From: Vitis vinifera
Lineage: Eukaryota > Streptophyta > Magnoliopsida > Vitales > Vitaceae
Direction of reading: 5' to 3'
Assembly: GCF_030704535.1 (NCBI RefSeq)
Contig: NC_081806.1
Coordinates: 4,735,001 to 4,799,000 of the forward strand
Length of the DNA stretch: 64,000 bases
The translations under genes and the position numbers were made by a program. How positions within the stretch are numbered: the first letter of the stretch is position 1; every line of letters begins with the position of its first letter. Under the pieces are notes generated by a model. The model worked only from the letters and a program-made list of their open reading frames with translations, was not told the DNA's origin and searched no databases. This document shows, piece after piece, positions 1 through 14,104 of this stretch.

Positions 1-2119
1 GGCATGCCTTCATGAGTTCTACTGGATGATGACTGCTCTTGCTTCTTAGCCTTCTCATATGCAGCCTATAAGAGAATCCACAACAAGTATCAGTCACATT
101 CACGAAATAAACAACTAGAAGGATAACTTAAGAGATAAGCACAAAAATGACTACCTGAGCTTGAGCCCGTCGACGTTGTCTCTCACGTTCAATCTTCTTG
201 TCCTCTTTTTCTTTGCGCAACCTTTCATACTTCCTACGGTGTTCCTCGATCCTGTGTGCATTAGGCTCAACCTGTACAGCACAGAGTAGTAGTGAGATGC
301 TAAAAGAAGTTAAAAACATATGCAACATGCAGACAGATATACAGGGTGTCAGACACCCCCATTAAAAGGACAATTCATCTGTCATAAAAACAATAATTCA
401 AATTTCGAAAAAATAAAATAAAAAATAAAAAACAAAAGTGAAAAAAACTAACCTTCTTAAGTACAGCACTTATCTCCTCATCATAATCTAACTTTGACGC
501 CAAGTGGAGATCCTTTGCTGCCTCTTCCCACTGGCCGAGCATTGCTCTTGCTATGCCACGGGACTTGTACCCTTTAGCAGAATCTGGATTAATCTGGGGT
601 ACACATTATGGAAAATTTCAAACTCAGAAACCACCATCTCTAGATATCAAATAAATCAATTACATTATGGAAAGTCTATCACTAAACATATAAACATTGA
701 TGAATTAAACACCTTTTGACAACAAAAAAAAAAATTCAAATGCAGGTTATGCTCTCTTGAATGAAACAATTTTAATTTAATATGTAAACATGCAGAATTA
801 TGAACCAAACCAATAATATGAAGAATGCATTAAAAAAAAAAGTCAATACACTTCATTTGTAGATACAATGAGTGTACTTTCTTTTTCACAAAAAATTAAA
901 CTTGATAAAAGGATGTCTCTACATAATCTTTTGTGCAAAATTCATACATACAAGCATGTAGTCATGAATTCTACTTGTATTTTGAGCTTAACATGGATGT
1001 TTCCACATATATGTTTAATTTTAAGCAATAATGAGCAGAAATACAGCCATATATGATTAACCAAGTTAAAAGAGAATGCAAATGACCTCTAAAGCTGCAT
1101 TGGCATCCCGGATAGCAGCATTGGGCTTCTTCATTTTGATGTACACACTAGCTGTAGAAACACCAAAAACCAAGACCAACAAATATTAAACATAAGCAAT
1201 GAATACCAGACAAACACTATCACTACAAAATCTCAAACAGAGTTCTACCTCTGGTTCCATACATAATTGCTGATGTTGGGTTGAGCAAAATCGCCTCAGT
1301 CAGATGCCCAATTGCTTCCTCCAACTTACCTAATAAAACAAAGCCACACAATGCATAAGCCACCAATATAATGCACAAATCTGAACCAAATAATTCCCGG
1401 GGGGAAAAAAACCCCACATTACCTTCGGAAATAGCTTCCATGGCTTGCCCTTTTGCCATTTGAGAAGCATCACGATCTTCTTCCGAAACCTCCACTGTTG
1501 GGTCCCCCATCTGCACCCAAAAATGAAATTTTCTCACCACAGAAAACATCAAATGCCAAAATTCAGAATTATGCAATAACAAAAACAAGACCTTTTGCGG
1601 CGGATCATTATCAGGATCAACAGTATCGCCTTCGAGCTCAACATCGGACTCGACTATATCGCTGTCGTCCCCTTCCTCTTGCGGGTCTTGGAGGTCCGCC
1701 ATTTCCTCATCGCTCTCCTCCACCACATAGTTTTTCTATCATCCCAGATCAAAAGAAAGCAAAGGACACATTTTATAACCCTAGAACAATTCTAAATCAT
1801 AAAAATAACAACAATTTACACAAAAAAAAAAATTGACGCTGATAAAGCACCGATTTCGAATCTCCACTCTTGTAAGCAGAAGGAGGAAGATCAGCACCCA
1901 GACTGCAACAAAAATCATTTAAAAAAGCAATTACTTAAATAAAATAAATAAATAAATAACAGATACATATAAACAGAGAAAAGCCTTTGCTCAGAGGGAT
2001 TCTGGGTACCTCTCCAAGTAGTCGCGGAAAAAGGAAAGCGTAGGATTGCTGAGAATGGATGGATCAGCTTTGCACTGTTCGATGAATTGCTTCAACTGGT
2101 CGAGCTTATCGCCATCCAT
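1..2119 (-). CDS. HIP: Hsc70-interacting protein (Hip/FAM10 family), 5' part; 3' end beyond window
   Basis: Co-chaperone that binds the Hsp70 ATPase domain in the cytosol and steadies its ADP state (family knowledge). Nine exons are readable: 2119-2010, 1902-1851, 1735-1592, 1510-1423, 1329-1249, 1151-1087, 593-453, 271-155 and 65-1, all with GT-AG borders and a frame that stays open across every junction (about 287 codons in the window). The protein starts [17 protein letters not shown], the Hip N-terminal dimerisation segment. An acidic linker ([20 protein letters not shown]) follows, then TPR repeats ([32 protein letters not shown]) and a basic charged helix ([18 protein letters not shown]). 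The last piece, [16 protein letters not shown], leads toward the GGMP-rich and STI1/DP parts expected left of base 1. Exon order and sequence match my memory of Arabidopsis Hip1 closely. No internal break is seen. Confidence 0.95.
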
Positions 2120-3212
2120 GGCCTAGGTCTGATGTTTTGCACAGATTCTAGCGTGCTCCCTTCTTTTTTTTCCCCTCTTTTCCTTCCTTCTCCCCGCTTA
2201 CGAAACGGCCAGAAAGTGCTGAGAGTGGCTTCTTCTAGTAGCTTCTAAAGGATAGGCTTCAGATTTTCTTTTCTATTTTTATTCACTAGTCAGTGTACAC
2301 GTGACGAAGCACGTGAAAGGAATATGGAAAAGAAAAACCCCTCTCAAAAAAATTTAGTATATGAATTTATTCAAGACTTATATAAAAATTAAGTAAAGAT
2401 TTAAAATTAAATATAAAACCAAATTATAAAAATAATTGAAATTAAATATAAATAAGATTAGACTTTTCAATATCAAATTTTATGATAATAAAATTATTTT
2501 TTAACCAATTTTTTTATATTAAAAAAATAAATATCAACCTTGATTCTTAGTCATAACATTTACCAATTTTAATTTAAATATATTGTTTATTTCTTTTACA
2601 CTAAATTTACAAAAAAATTTTAGTGAATTATTTTATACATAGTTTAAATACTTTTTTTATTTTATATCAAAGCTTTTTAATAAAAATCAGAATAAAAATG
2701 AATTAATTTGAGCAATAAATTTATAGATTTAAAAAAAAAAATCTCAAACCGATAACATACCCATTGGAAGAGTTGAAGAGAAAATTTTGAAAAGAAGAGA
2801 GAATGATAAAATAAAAGAAATTTTTTCAAACTTTAAATATGAAAAATGAAATAGTAGCAATAAATTTGAAAATTTTTCAAACTTTTAATGATAATTTGAT
2901 ATAACATTAATTATATTAATAGTGTGGTTTTAAAGATAATGAAATTTATAATTCTAAGACTTTTTTAATGAAAAAAGTGAAAAGTAAATAAAAAAAATCA
3001 ATGATTGGTATCCATACATTTTTTTGTAAAAAAAAAAATTATATAAATTTAAAAATTCCTAGGGAAAAATTATTGAATTATATTGTGTTGTTAAAAATTA
3101 TATTTTTAATTCATTTTTAAAAACCATTATACATTTGTAAAACTTGTTGTTAGTTTTTGTTTCTAAAGATAGAAAATAGAATCCAAATTAAATTAAATAA
3201 TTTCATATAAAA

Positions 3213-3236
3213 TATATATATATATATATATATATA
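3213..3236. repeat. (TA)12 microsatellite
   Basis: Uninterrupted TA dinucleotides in an AT-rich spacer. Confidence 0.9.
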
Positions 3237-4054
3237 AATATTTAACATATCGAATTATTCAATCAAACCGAAAAAATATAAAGGAAAAGTAAGTTTTGTT
3301 CTAAAAATATTTTTTTAAAAAATCAAAAGAATTAAAATTTCAATATAAAATTTTTCATCATTTTGTTAATTTTTATATCAAAATCTTAATAATTTTAAAA
3401 AATTGTTGTTATTTTCTTGATAAAATTTAAATTTGTTTTAATAAATAATGTAAATAAGTGATGAAACTTTTTATTCAATAATTATTTATAATATAATAAG
3501 TGTTATTATTAATTCGCTATAATTTAATTAAATATAAAAATTTAAAAGATTTAAATACCTCAAAATGAATGGAAATCACTATTAATTTAAAAAAATTTAT
3601 GTAATTTAAAAAATAATAATTTATTTCATTGAAGAAATGAGAGATGGGTTAGGATAAAAAGAAAAAATTAATAATAAATATAAGTAATTAATACATTTTA
3701 TTTATTTTCTCAAAACACACTTGATTTAAAATACTTCAAATTTGTTATTAAAAAAAAAAAAGACCTAATTTATGAGAGATTTTCAAATAAACCGTAACTA
3801 TCTTGCATCTCAATTATAAATCTAAAATTAGAAAACATCATACTTAATGATTTTCTATCATAACCATACATAAACCATAATATGACTAAGACTAATAAAC
3901 ATCATATCAATGGATCATAGGGCACTTTATCAAACAGGATGAAGGATAGAGTAGTTGTACTAGAGGGAACACCAGACTCTTGTGTCGAAGATGAATGCAG
4001 GTTCCACAAAAACATTAACATTTTCCTTTATAGTTTATTGAGAGTAGTTTCATG

Positions 4055-4147
4055 ATTGAATTTGAATATAGAATTAAAATAAAGTATTGAATTTCAATAT
4101 AAAATTAAAATAAAATATTGAATTTGAATATAAAATCAAAATGAATT
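4055..4147. repeat. 31-bp tandem repeat, three copies
   Basis: Three successive copies of a unit starting ATTGAATTTGAATATAAAAT begin near 4055, 4086 and 4117, with only scattered differences. Confidence 0.75.
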
Positions 4148-5284
4148 TATGAATATACAGATTTATGTTAAGTCAAGTAATTAAAACTTTAAATTAAATC
4201 CATAGTAAAACGGTGAATAGAAATTTGAAGCAAATGAAAAAATGACAATTTCATGAATGACTTCCATTAACTCTAACAAAATGAAAAGATTAAATTTCTA
4301 TTTAAGTTGATGATGAAAAGATTTATTTCTATTATTCAAGTTTAATCCATTAATTAAAAAAATAGGGTTATTTTTTCTTACCTTAGGGATAAGGTCGTAA
4401 ACTCATAGGAGAGCATAAAAATTACACAGAATTCGCAATATTTTACCTGAGAGACGGGAATTTTGAGTACCCATTTTGACCCTTTCAAAATTTGACAAAA
4501 ACAAATAAATGTTTTGAAAAATTGAATTCTTTTTAATTTCATTTAAGAATATCGAAACCTAAGATGGTTAAAAACTTAAAAGCGACGACAAATATTTCGT
4601 TCCAATTCTTCCATCACCACCAAATTTACGGAATGCATAACAACTTGTTCAAAAAATTACCTTATTCCATCCTCCGTGTTTAATTTTTCCCAGACTTTAT
4701 AAGCATAATAATAATCTACATTTGGATGATTTTACGGTTTTACCATAGTTGAGAATCTCTATCAACGTGTCTACTATTCTCTTCCACGAAAAGCAACAGG
4801 GATTATTACGAAGATTGAGCCAGCCCAAAACCACCTCAACTTAACTTGGTCTGGGCTTAGGTCTACAAGTCTCATTTCATCGTTGAGTTCGGATCAGGCC
4901 TAGGCCCATATGATTCCTGTCATTGCAAATTTGCCTTACATGGCTCCTCACCTACACCCATGTTTCAATCAATGAACTCATGATCAATTTACAGAAATTA
5001 TGCAAAGGGGGTTCAAAAAACCATCCAAGAATCCGTTAACTATATAAGGATAAATAGAAGATATCGCATAACACCACATATTACAGAAGTACTGCAGTGT
5101 ACAAAATGATAGTTTGCAACAAATACAACTAAAGGATTCACGAACACGACTCAAATCAATGAAATACTGAAGGGGAAACGAGCAAACAACAAAATCTGCA
5201 GCTAGCTATCGAAATTCTGCTCCGAAATTGTGGAATGATCTCTGCATTATTCTCTCTCCATTCGTTTCCAGTAAGTTCACATGT

Positions 5285-7154
5285 TTAAAGCATCAGAGAA
5301 GCACACAACAATAGTAAGCTAGACATTCCAGTCCATGCAACCATGCTCGCGCCACCTCCGTCCTTTCCAGGTGTAGCTGTAAGATTTGCACCTTTGTTAT
5401 ATGAAGAAAAATGGCTAGCATACATGGCTAAATATTAAAGCTAATAGAATAACCAATTTATGCATGTTTGTAGTCTAATTCAGGAACAAGTATTTTCTAA
5501 ACACAGAGAGAGAAAGAAGGAACAAGCATCAAACCAATCACTCTCACTTGAAATTCCATGGAAAAAGCTAAAATATGTCTACCAACAGTGCTTCCCTAAT
5601 AAAAAAATTTGTGTAACAAGATATTAAAGAATCCTCCTCTTGCAAAGTCATAAGATTCAGCTTCAGTCAATTTGAAGCAAATTGTCCAAAGCTGCCTAAA
5701 TTCTTTCCCTACAACCAGAAGCCTAATGTGCTATTTGGCATCTCATGATGACTTTCCCACAAACCCAAACAGTGCCCAGATGGAAGTTCTTCTTCACAGT
5801 AACCATTCAGTAGTAGGTTTCTTTACCCTGAGCACAAGAGAGCTGGAACCCACGCCAACCATGGTCAACAATGGAATTCTTTTGGTCCCATCTCCAGCTC
5901 ATTAAACATAAAAGCACAGAAATGGAAGGCCAACCATTTTTACCTAAAAGGATGAGCATGCAATAATTCAATGAAGTCCCCTAAAGATGATTCCAGCCAT
6001 AAAACTACCGTCCCAAGGTGGGTCTTTCATTCAACCCACATTACAATGTCTGGTTGTGGGCGCTAATTATCATAAGGCCATACCAGTTTAGAACAAACTT
6101 TAATGGAGGATTTGAGAAAAAGCCATGTGAACCAAATTAGAGATAATATACTATTGCAATCTAAAATCATGTGAAACAACAGTGATACTCTATAGAGAGA
6201 CAACTGGAAGAACAAGGACGATGAGAAACTTCTGTACCTGGAGGTGAGCCGGTGGGAGATGGAGAACTAGCTGCAAAAGAGAGAATGAAAATTTAATCAG
6301 TTGAGTTCATTTATCTTCAATTTTTCATTGGCGAAAAGACCCACATCAAATACTTTTTTGAGAAGTACAGGAAAACTCAGCAAATCTACTGATTTTAATG
6401 AATTTCTCTTAATTGAGCATCGTGGAAAAGCCAGAATTCAAGATTTAGATGGTTCTAAGAAAAGTTAAAAGTTGAGAAAATTTGTCAAAAGTGCGGGCCG
6501 TCAGCTTTGAAAATCTTAAGAGAATTTTCGGTTTTTATGTAAGAAAATTCAAACATTAATGGAAAAGTCGGACGGTGCCAAACTGAAAGCAAGTTTAAAA
6601 GGCGAAACAGAAGAAAGTCAGAAAATCCAATAATTCCAAAAGAAAACCCGGTGAGATTCATAGAAATGAACCAGAACAAGGAAAATTATAATTTTCTAAA
6701 TTTTGGGCAATTCAAACTCAAAGAAAGTGCCCCAAATTGGAACAACTAACCAATTCCTTGACCAAACGCAGCAATTCAAACCCAAATTGTAAAAGTAAAA
6801 AATAAGTAAATAAAAGCTAAAATCCAAGAAAGAAAGAACACCATTGCAATTGAGTTCCTCGGTAATGCCACAGTTCTTGGGGAGCTGAAGAGCGTCAGTG
6901 ACGTTGATGTTTAAGGATTGGAGGAGGCTAGGGTTATTGTAGAGATTGCAAAGACAGTCTTTGTCGTTCTCCACAGCGTTTTTGAGTGGTGTGCAACAAT
7001 TGGCCGGTGGGCTGGTTGAGTTGAGATAGTCCGCACAAGCCGTCAATTCGCTCGCGCACGAAGCCGTATTCTGTGCCTCACCAACTCCGGCCATCATCAC
7101 CGCCACAACCACCGCTACCACCACCGCTGACTCACACATCTTATTCGCACCCAT
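5285..7154 (-). CDS. GPI-anchored non-specific lipid transfer protein (LTPG/xylogen-like)
   Basis: Secreted, membrane-anchored protein of the cell surface that binds lipids; relatives act in cuticle and wall assembly (family knowledge). Three exons, 7154-6842, 6270-6238 and 5376-5285, join in frame to 145 residues. Residues 1-27 form a signal peptide rich in Val and Ala. The eight-cysteine motif is complete: C33, C40, C53-C54, C67-x-C69, C95 and C103. A short Ser/Pro linker (ASSPSPTGSPPATPGKD) follows, then GGGAS and a hydrophobic tail (SSLLLLCASLML), which is a classic GPI signal. I chose the ATG at 7154. An in-frame ATG at 7187 lies only 11 bases downstream of the TATA box, so it probably precedes the transcript start. 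All Cys are present and no damage is seen. The exact subfamily is uncertain. Confidence 0.92.
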
Positions 7155-7197
7155 CTTCTCTCCTTTCCTCTTCTCTGTTTTATTCACCCTGTTCCCC

Positions 7198-7205
7198 TTT
7201 ATATA
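7198..7205 (-). promoter_or_regulatory. TATA box of the GPI-anchored LTP gene
   Basis: TATATAAA on the minus strand, 44 bases upstream of the ATG at 7154. Transcription would start near 7168-7175, which decides against the ATG at 7187. Confidence 0.75.
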
Positions 7206-8224
7206 GTACCCTTAGAAATAATGGGTTCTTGACTTCTTGTTCAATGTAGCAAACCAAATTGCCACGCGACCTCATGGAGCGTCCACAACCTACTTGACGT
7301 CACCTCCTACCTTTTCCTCTCAGGCTCACACCCACACAACCGCATTCATTTTCCGTGCAGTAACTACTGTAAATAAAATTAGGTCGAATGAAGATATTTT
7401 TTTTTTCTATAAGAAATTAATTCTTTTATTTGATTTAGAATAAATAAAAATAAAAATGAAATATTATTGAAAATCTTTTACATTACATTGTGTTTAAATT
7501 AGTTTTTTAATTTTCACCATTTTTTTTCCCTAATCAGTTAATTTGTACAAATTCATCATATGAGAAAATCCCGTAGAATTACAGACACCGAGTCCTGCGC
7601 ACTTTCCGGACGGAGAGCGTGAAAAGCACATCACCATCACCTATATCTCCTACCCATACGTACAGCTGTCCTAAGATTCAAAAGACTAGACCAGAACATG
7701 AATAAATAAATCTTCCTGTAAAGCTGTAAGCCTGTAACCACTAACCACTACAAAAACATTTCTAATCAACACATCCAGACATGTTAACATTCATCGCGAA
7801 GACAGCAGGAAATGCCACATAAATATAGGGGTTGTTCTTTGGTACCCGACTCTTTATTTTGGTTACCCACCCACGTTTGAATTCAATAATAAAATGACAC
7901 ATGTAAAATAATAAAATAGATGTCATTAAAAAAATTACAAAAACTTATTAAATAGGTACAAATGATTTAATTGATGATAAATAATCACATTCATTTCATA
8001 TATATATATATATATATAAATATTATAATTTTTATTATTATTAAATATCAAATATAATTTATTATTTAATGAACTACCGAAACTCTATTTAAAAAAAGAA
8101 AATCCTATCCACTATTATTATACTTTCATTATTTATATATATAAAAATATACTAATTTAATATGAAAATTAAATAGTTTCAACTACCATATTACAGAATA
8201 TGTGAAATATATTTTGATAAATCA

Positions 8225-8930
8225 AATTTGAAGATCAAGTTCGAAACTTTTTAAGGGAAAAAATTTTAAATTTATGTTGTACGAAGAAGATAAGAATTTC
8301 AAGTGATTACAAGTATCAAATGTAATATTTGATATATTTTTATTTAAATATAAATTTCGTAGGTATAAATATTATGTTAAATAATGAATAAGTAATGATT
8401 TATAAAATTTAAATTTTATAATTTTTTATGAGTTTATTATTAATCAAGTTAAGATAATTTAATTTTTGTTATCAAATTGTTATTAATATTTGTATATCAT
8501 TTTTTTTTTTTTTTTGTGTTTATAGATTAAATTTGAAGATAAAGTTTTATGTCTTGAGAAATACATTATATGAAGGATATCAAGTGATTACAAGTGTTAA
8601 AAGGTAATATTTCATATATGTTTTTTTTTTTCATTCAAATATAAATGTTGTATGTAGAAATGTCGTGTTAAATGACATTTAAATATGTAATGATTTATAA
8701 TATTTAGATTTTTGAATTTTTTATGAGCTATTATTAATCAAATTGAGACCATATAATCAATCATTTGTTATGAAATCAACATCAATATTTTTTATGTTAT
8801 TATTTTGTGTATTTGTAGATTAATTTTGAAGATGAAGTTTTATATATCTTGAAGAAGGAAAACAATAATTTTTGTCTCTTGGGAATATATTATATAAAAG
8901 ACTCCAATTGATTACAAGTGTTGAAGGTAA
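8225..8930. repeat. Diverged tandem repeat of about 300 bp, two full copies and a partial third
   Basis: The anchor AAATTTGAAGATNAAGTT recurs near 8225, 8530 and 8821. It is followed each time by a GATTACAAGTGTT-like block, and in the first two copies by AAATATAAAT and TAATGATTTATAA blocks. Spacing is about 305 and 291 bases. Confidence 0.75.
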
Positions 8931-8936
8931 AGCAAT

Positions 8937-9110
8937 GTGAGATGGGGTATGAATAATGTGAAAGGGGCATAAATATTATGAGAGAAGGTACGAACATTGT
9001 GAGATGTGATACAAATTTTGTGAGATAGGGTACGAATATTGTGAGATGTAATACGAACTTAAAGTGCAAACTTTATAAGATTGGGTACAAACTTTGTGAG
9101 ATAAACAATA
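8937..9110. repeat. 21-bp minisatellite, about six or more copies
   Basis: Units of the form GTGAGATNGGGTACGAATATT repeat head to tail, with later copies eroding. The array directly follows the third 300-bp unit. Confidence 0.8.
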
Positions 9111-12100
9111 TTATTATGAAGAAAGGTATAGGATTCCTTATAATCTTCATGCATTTTCTCACATTTTTCATATCCTTTTTAATTTTTTAGTGTTTTAATT
9201 TTCTAAATTTTTTAAGGATAATTTACATCATTTCCAATTATAAATCTTTTTAATTCTTTTTTTTTTTTAACAATTCTATTGATAATAACTCAAAATAATA
9301 TTATTAAACTATGTTATTGTCATTTCAAGTTAAAAAGTAAATATGAAAATTTAAAAATATAAATAATTTAGGATACGAAAAATATGAGAACGGTAAGAAA
9401 AAATATGATAAATACATATTTGGTACTTTCATAACATTTTTCATATTGATTTTTAGTTTTAAAATTTTTGAAATTACAAATTTATTTTCGAAAATACTAT
9501 TATTTGTAACTCAAAAGAGTATTAGTAATTTATTTTATTATAATTTAAATTTAAATGCCTTAAATTCAATAAATGTAAAATTTGGAGAGTATGAGAAAAA
9601 TTAGGATGATCTAATTACCTAAACTTTACATATGATTATCAAAATATTGGATTTTAATGAAAATATTCATTTCATATTAAAATATTACCATATTCATTTT
9701 TATGTTGAATTTAAATGTTTAATAATTTGTTAAAAATAAAATAAAATAATATAAGTATGATATACGATGATTTTTTTTTGTTAATAAATATATTTTCAAA
9801 TTTTACATCAATTTTATTTTTATTTTTTTTCCAATTCTATTTTTATCTCATACTTTTTTATTTAAATCCAAAATTGTTGAGAATGGAGGAAGAAATTAAA
9901 GGAGACGGTGGAAGGCCACAACCAGTTCTTCCCTTAATCGGGTTAAGTGGAATTTTTATTTCAAATTTAAAATCAATGGCTTAAAAATTTTCCTAAGCCA
10001 AAATTTCAGTGGGAGTTCCAGGCTAGCAGTGGCAGAGTTTTCTTGGTTTCTTGTGAGTTGCTCTTAGAGACTGGAAAAGTCACCTGGGAAGTCATCCAGA
10101 ATAAGTCCGAGGACAACTCCTCTCTATAAAATGTTGCCAGTTTTAACTCATTAGAAAGTGGTTCAAGTTTTCTGAGAAGCAATAAAGCAATAGGGTCAGC
10201 CCACTGCCCGCCAGTTCACGTGCACGAAATCATGCCACGACAATACAAGGCAGCCACTGAAAGGAGCCTCCCACCTAAATTGTTTACCATTTGATCATCT
10301 TTACCACTTCCATTCTCATTTTAATTAATAAACGGGACGCCACTCAATTACTTGGTGATCTCAATACTCTTTTCCTATGAGTTACATTTTTCTGATATTT
10401 AAATTTATTAGTGAAAGTCTTCCGTATGAGCCCAAAAGTTATTGGAGTGTGTGTTTGGCCGAATATGCAAAGACAAAGCCGGCAGAAATGACCTTATAAT
10501 AGTTTGAGTCTAATTTCCATACCAGATGCCATCTAGAATCTCAAAGTTTTGAAGGGGTTCAAACTGTTTGGTTATTATTTCCACATTGTCGATTTTAATA
10601 GTGCAGCTCAGTCTTCTTAGACAAGTTCAATGAGTATGTTTTTGCTTAATTTTGATTAAAAAAATGTAAAAGCAGCATTTGATATTACAATAAAGTACAC
10701 TCTAAAGGCAAAAATCACAAGAGAGGTGTGAAAGTTGGGAAAAAGTAGCACCCCCATTTTTAGGTATGGAAGCGAGAACTTTCAAGGCAACGGGCATTGA
10801 GTGGAGGTCTTGGGTAGGCTGTGACTCGTGGTGTCAGTTCACACTGGGGCGTTGACGCGGCATTTGGGGCTGTGAACAAGTGTCGCATGCTTATGTGTTT
10901 TAGTTTCAAAACTAAGGCGGAGAAAAATGCACAATGGTTGCCACACGGTCCGCCATAAAATTCCACTAGAACGGTCGTCCCTCCTTTGGTCAATAAGAAG
11001 GAATGGTTTAAAAAAGAAAGAAGGTTGTTGATGGGAAGATTATGAATTGAAAGAAATTTAAGGGAGAATTTTCAAAGGTCGTAAATAACTCATAAGGTCG
11101 TCGTTTAAGGTTTATCTTTTTTAATAAGTTCTAAAAATAATATAAATATAAAATATATTCATACTTTTGACTTTTAAATGGAATATACACTTTTTTTTCT
11201 AATTTTTTTTTTATTATTATAATCAACACAGTTATTAAAAAAGAGAAAATAAGAATAAAGAGGGAAAAAGGGTTGTTTGGTAAATTTGAAATCCCTTGTT
11301 TACAAGCTAAGGATAATTCCAACATAGTAACTGTATGGTCATTTATAACTTTCATAAAAAATTATATCATGGATGATTATCATATTTTAATAATATGTTC
11401 GTTGAAATCCTACTATTAAAAACCTTAGTAAAAGGAAAAAAAATATTATATTCTTTTAAACCCTTAAATCGTTATGATTATCTAGTTAAAAACTTTATTA
11501 GTAGAACCTAGTGGGATAAAATAAAAATAAAAAGAAAAAAAAGTACAATATAGTAACAACCTTGTTAGTTGGTTATTCCTCATATAAAAATGATTATGTT
11601 TTTTTGAGTACCTTAATTTAGCATTTTTTGAATTATCACATTTTGATACTATGAGTTTCTTGAATATTATAATAGACAAAACTTTTGTAAATGACTTTGC
11701 TAGATTATTATTATTAGATCTTATTTGATAAATATTGATAGCATTATATTTTGAAGTTAATGTATAAAGAAGAAACCTAGTGAAATCTTAATTTGATTGT
11801 TTCCATGTAATATGTTTTTGAAATCGGTTCCATTGCCTAAAACAACTATATATGGAATCCCAAATCGGCACAAAATGTTTTTGGATTACTTAAGGGGGTA
11901 TAAATTATCTCAATGCATAGACGTCATGGTATTTACTATTATAGATATTTATAACCAATTGTTGAATTAATATTTATTCAATTTAATTAGAATGTATGAT
12001 TACTTTAGTATCACTCACATATAAACTCAAAATAATTATTAATTCAAACACCAATATAATCAGCTTAAGGTTAAAAATACATATAACATAATGGCTTGGA

Positions 12101-12559
12101 GAAAATATATACATACCTTTGGTTGCTTATATAATATGCATCTTCATAGGTCATATTCAATCTATAAATACCCTAGTATATCCGTCTTAGAATCTAATTC
12201 TAATGATTAAGATTAGTGATTCCTCGAACTAGGAAGGTGATATATCATGAATTTTGTTGAATTGTTTAAATTAACGAATCATCATGAATTACTAATCAAG
12301 TAATACGAACCCATAGTTTGCATCTTCCTTGTATCACTCATAAACCCAAACCAAGCATAATGCAACTTGATTGGGTATAATACTTAAAATAGTAATACTT
12401 AAAATAAGTAGACATCCTATGCAAATTAATAATCATACCTTGTTAATAATAATAAATGTTGCAAAATAAATTTGCTTTTTAGAGCTAACTCTAACAATAC
12501 CTTCAATGAATGGTGATGAAGTCACTAAGCACTTATCCTCTGAGTATGGTACAAAACCT

Positions 12560-13200
12560 GTAAATGATTTTAAATTCACTAAGTTTAATAGATTGATAAG
12601 GCATACTTTCTAAAGGTTTGCTTAAAAATTCATTTTAATGGTTGGATCATTAGCATCATAAATAAGTGACCTTGGAAATAAGGTCATAATTTTAAATTGC
12701 CTTTGGAAGAGCTATGGCAAACTATTCTAATGAGCTAAATTGTGTTTTTGCTCTAGCAAATGCTTTGCCAATGTGGCATATGAGTTTTCTACTTTACTTT
12801 CAATTCCAAAGAGTAGTACCATTAATCACTGCCAATAAGACAAACAAATAAAGGTGCAGTGTTTCGTCTTCTTGAGGAGCTAAAAGGATTGGTGGCTTGG
12901 CTAGCTACTCCTTTAATTTCATCTTATCTCATAATTTTCTGTTGTTTTCGATGTGTGAAGATAACCTTCCATCGAACTAATTTTCATACCTCCTTTAGAG
13001 TGGTAGGCAGCTTCATAGAGCTAAGAGCCTTGATTTATTCTAGAGTGACCACTATCCCACTTTTAATTACCAAGTGACCAAGGAAATTTTCACTAATTAC
13101 ACTCTAATTGCATTTTGTTGGGTTTAACCTAGATTGAAATTGTTGGAGATCGAATTTTGAATACTTCTTGTATGTCTCTGATGTAATCGTCAACAAGAAA
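12560..13200 (-). mobile_element. Ty3/Gypsy pol fossil (reverse transcriptase to RNase H region, Tat/Ogre-like)
   Basis: The minus strand keeps family landmarks of Gypsy polymerase in the right order: a NPTKC block with FLGHLV and a GI residue pair (RT end) near 13.0-13.1 kb, then PLFVCL, and finally PYFQGH and QPLK (RNase H region) near 12.65 kb. It is heavily decayed, with many breaks and no LTRs found, so it is old. Lineage placement is from memory of Tat-type polyproteins. Confidence 0.7.
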
Positions 13201-14104
13201 AGAGGTGACTTGAATAAGTTCAACTTTTGTTTCAATTATAAGGATTGTACGTACATACATACATAATTTTGTGTTATATGAGTATCATCCATAAATATTC
13301 TTTTTTAGAGTTGTTGATTTTAAATCATTTTCAGAGAAAAGCTAGTTATCTTTTTTATTTCATTTTTTATAGAATATGTGAGTTGATATATAAAGGATCA
13401 CTACGGGTTATTTTTGGGATTACTCAAGCTCATTTTTAGGGTTTTTTTTTTTAAAAATACAAGTTTTGAATGGGATATCTATCTTTATCTTCTCATCATT
13501 AGGTCATGCTTTCCTTAGCATAGACATTGAAAGGCGATCATGAAATTTTTTTCAAGATCACAACATTTCATGCCCCTATAATAGATCAAAAAGAGACAAA
13601 TAAAAAAACCAACTTTATGGTACAATGTTGAATCTTTCTCAATTTTAGCCGAAAAGAAAACTTAGATCCACACGAAAGGGTGTCATTTTGGAATTGTCTT
13701 GAAATTGTGTTTAAAGAGTGATGCACATTGCTTATGACAAACATATGGGAGAAGTTTCAAATTTGGCAGTAAAAGTTTCTAACGAAATTTCTTGTAAAAT
13801 AATCTACTTGTTGTGGACATTATTGACCACATCTTTACGTTAGAGTCTCATGTGGCCTTGTCGCCATTAAACACTCAACCTTTTTTTATATCAATTGTCG
13901 CTTTCCAAGAATTAATGGACGTGAAAAAGCGACATGCTTCAAACACTGATTGTTGGGTTAGGTATCCCAAGTCACGATCTGTATTTTTATTTTATTTGTT
14001 TTAATTTTAATTTCTACATACCCATTTATTGTTGAAGTGAAAAATGTTCTCTCTTTCTAAAAATAAGAAAATGAAAATAATATAATAATAGTTTCAATAA
14101 AAAA

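Larger units (their letters stand above)
2120..5284. other. AT-rich intergenic spacer between Hip and the lipid transfer protein gene
   Basis: The two flanking genes both read leftward, so this holds the Hip promoter (right of 2119) and the 3' flank of the LTP gene. It is strongly AT-rich, with poly-A and poly-T runs. I see only a (TA)n run near 3213-3236, a 31-bp tandem repeat at 4055-4147 and a short GC-richer patch at about 4800-4960 with GGCCCA/TGGGCT motifs. No open coding exon is recognisable. Confidence 0.7.

Noticed and set aside
8879-9120. CRISPR-like array reading of the 21-bp repeats
   Set aside because: There are no unique spacers between units, and the context is plant nuclear DNA; it is a minisatellite.
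9757-9984. 75-codon open frame
   Set aside because: The first half is poly-Phe/Leu/Ile from T-rich DNA, and the rest shows no domain.
10740-11000. GC-richer patch with a 77-codon minus-strand frame
   Set aside because: No recognisable domain and no plausible exon neighbours.
11620-12180. Possible further retroelement debris next to the Gypsy fossil
   Set aside because: A few words look familiar, but no ordered set of family motifs could be read, unlike 12.56-13.2 kb.
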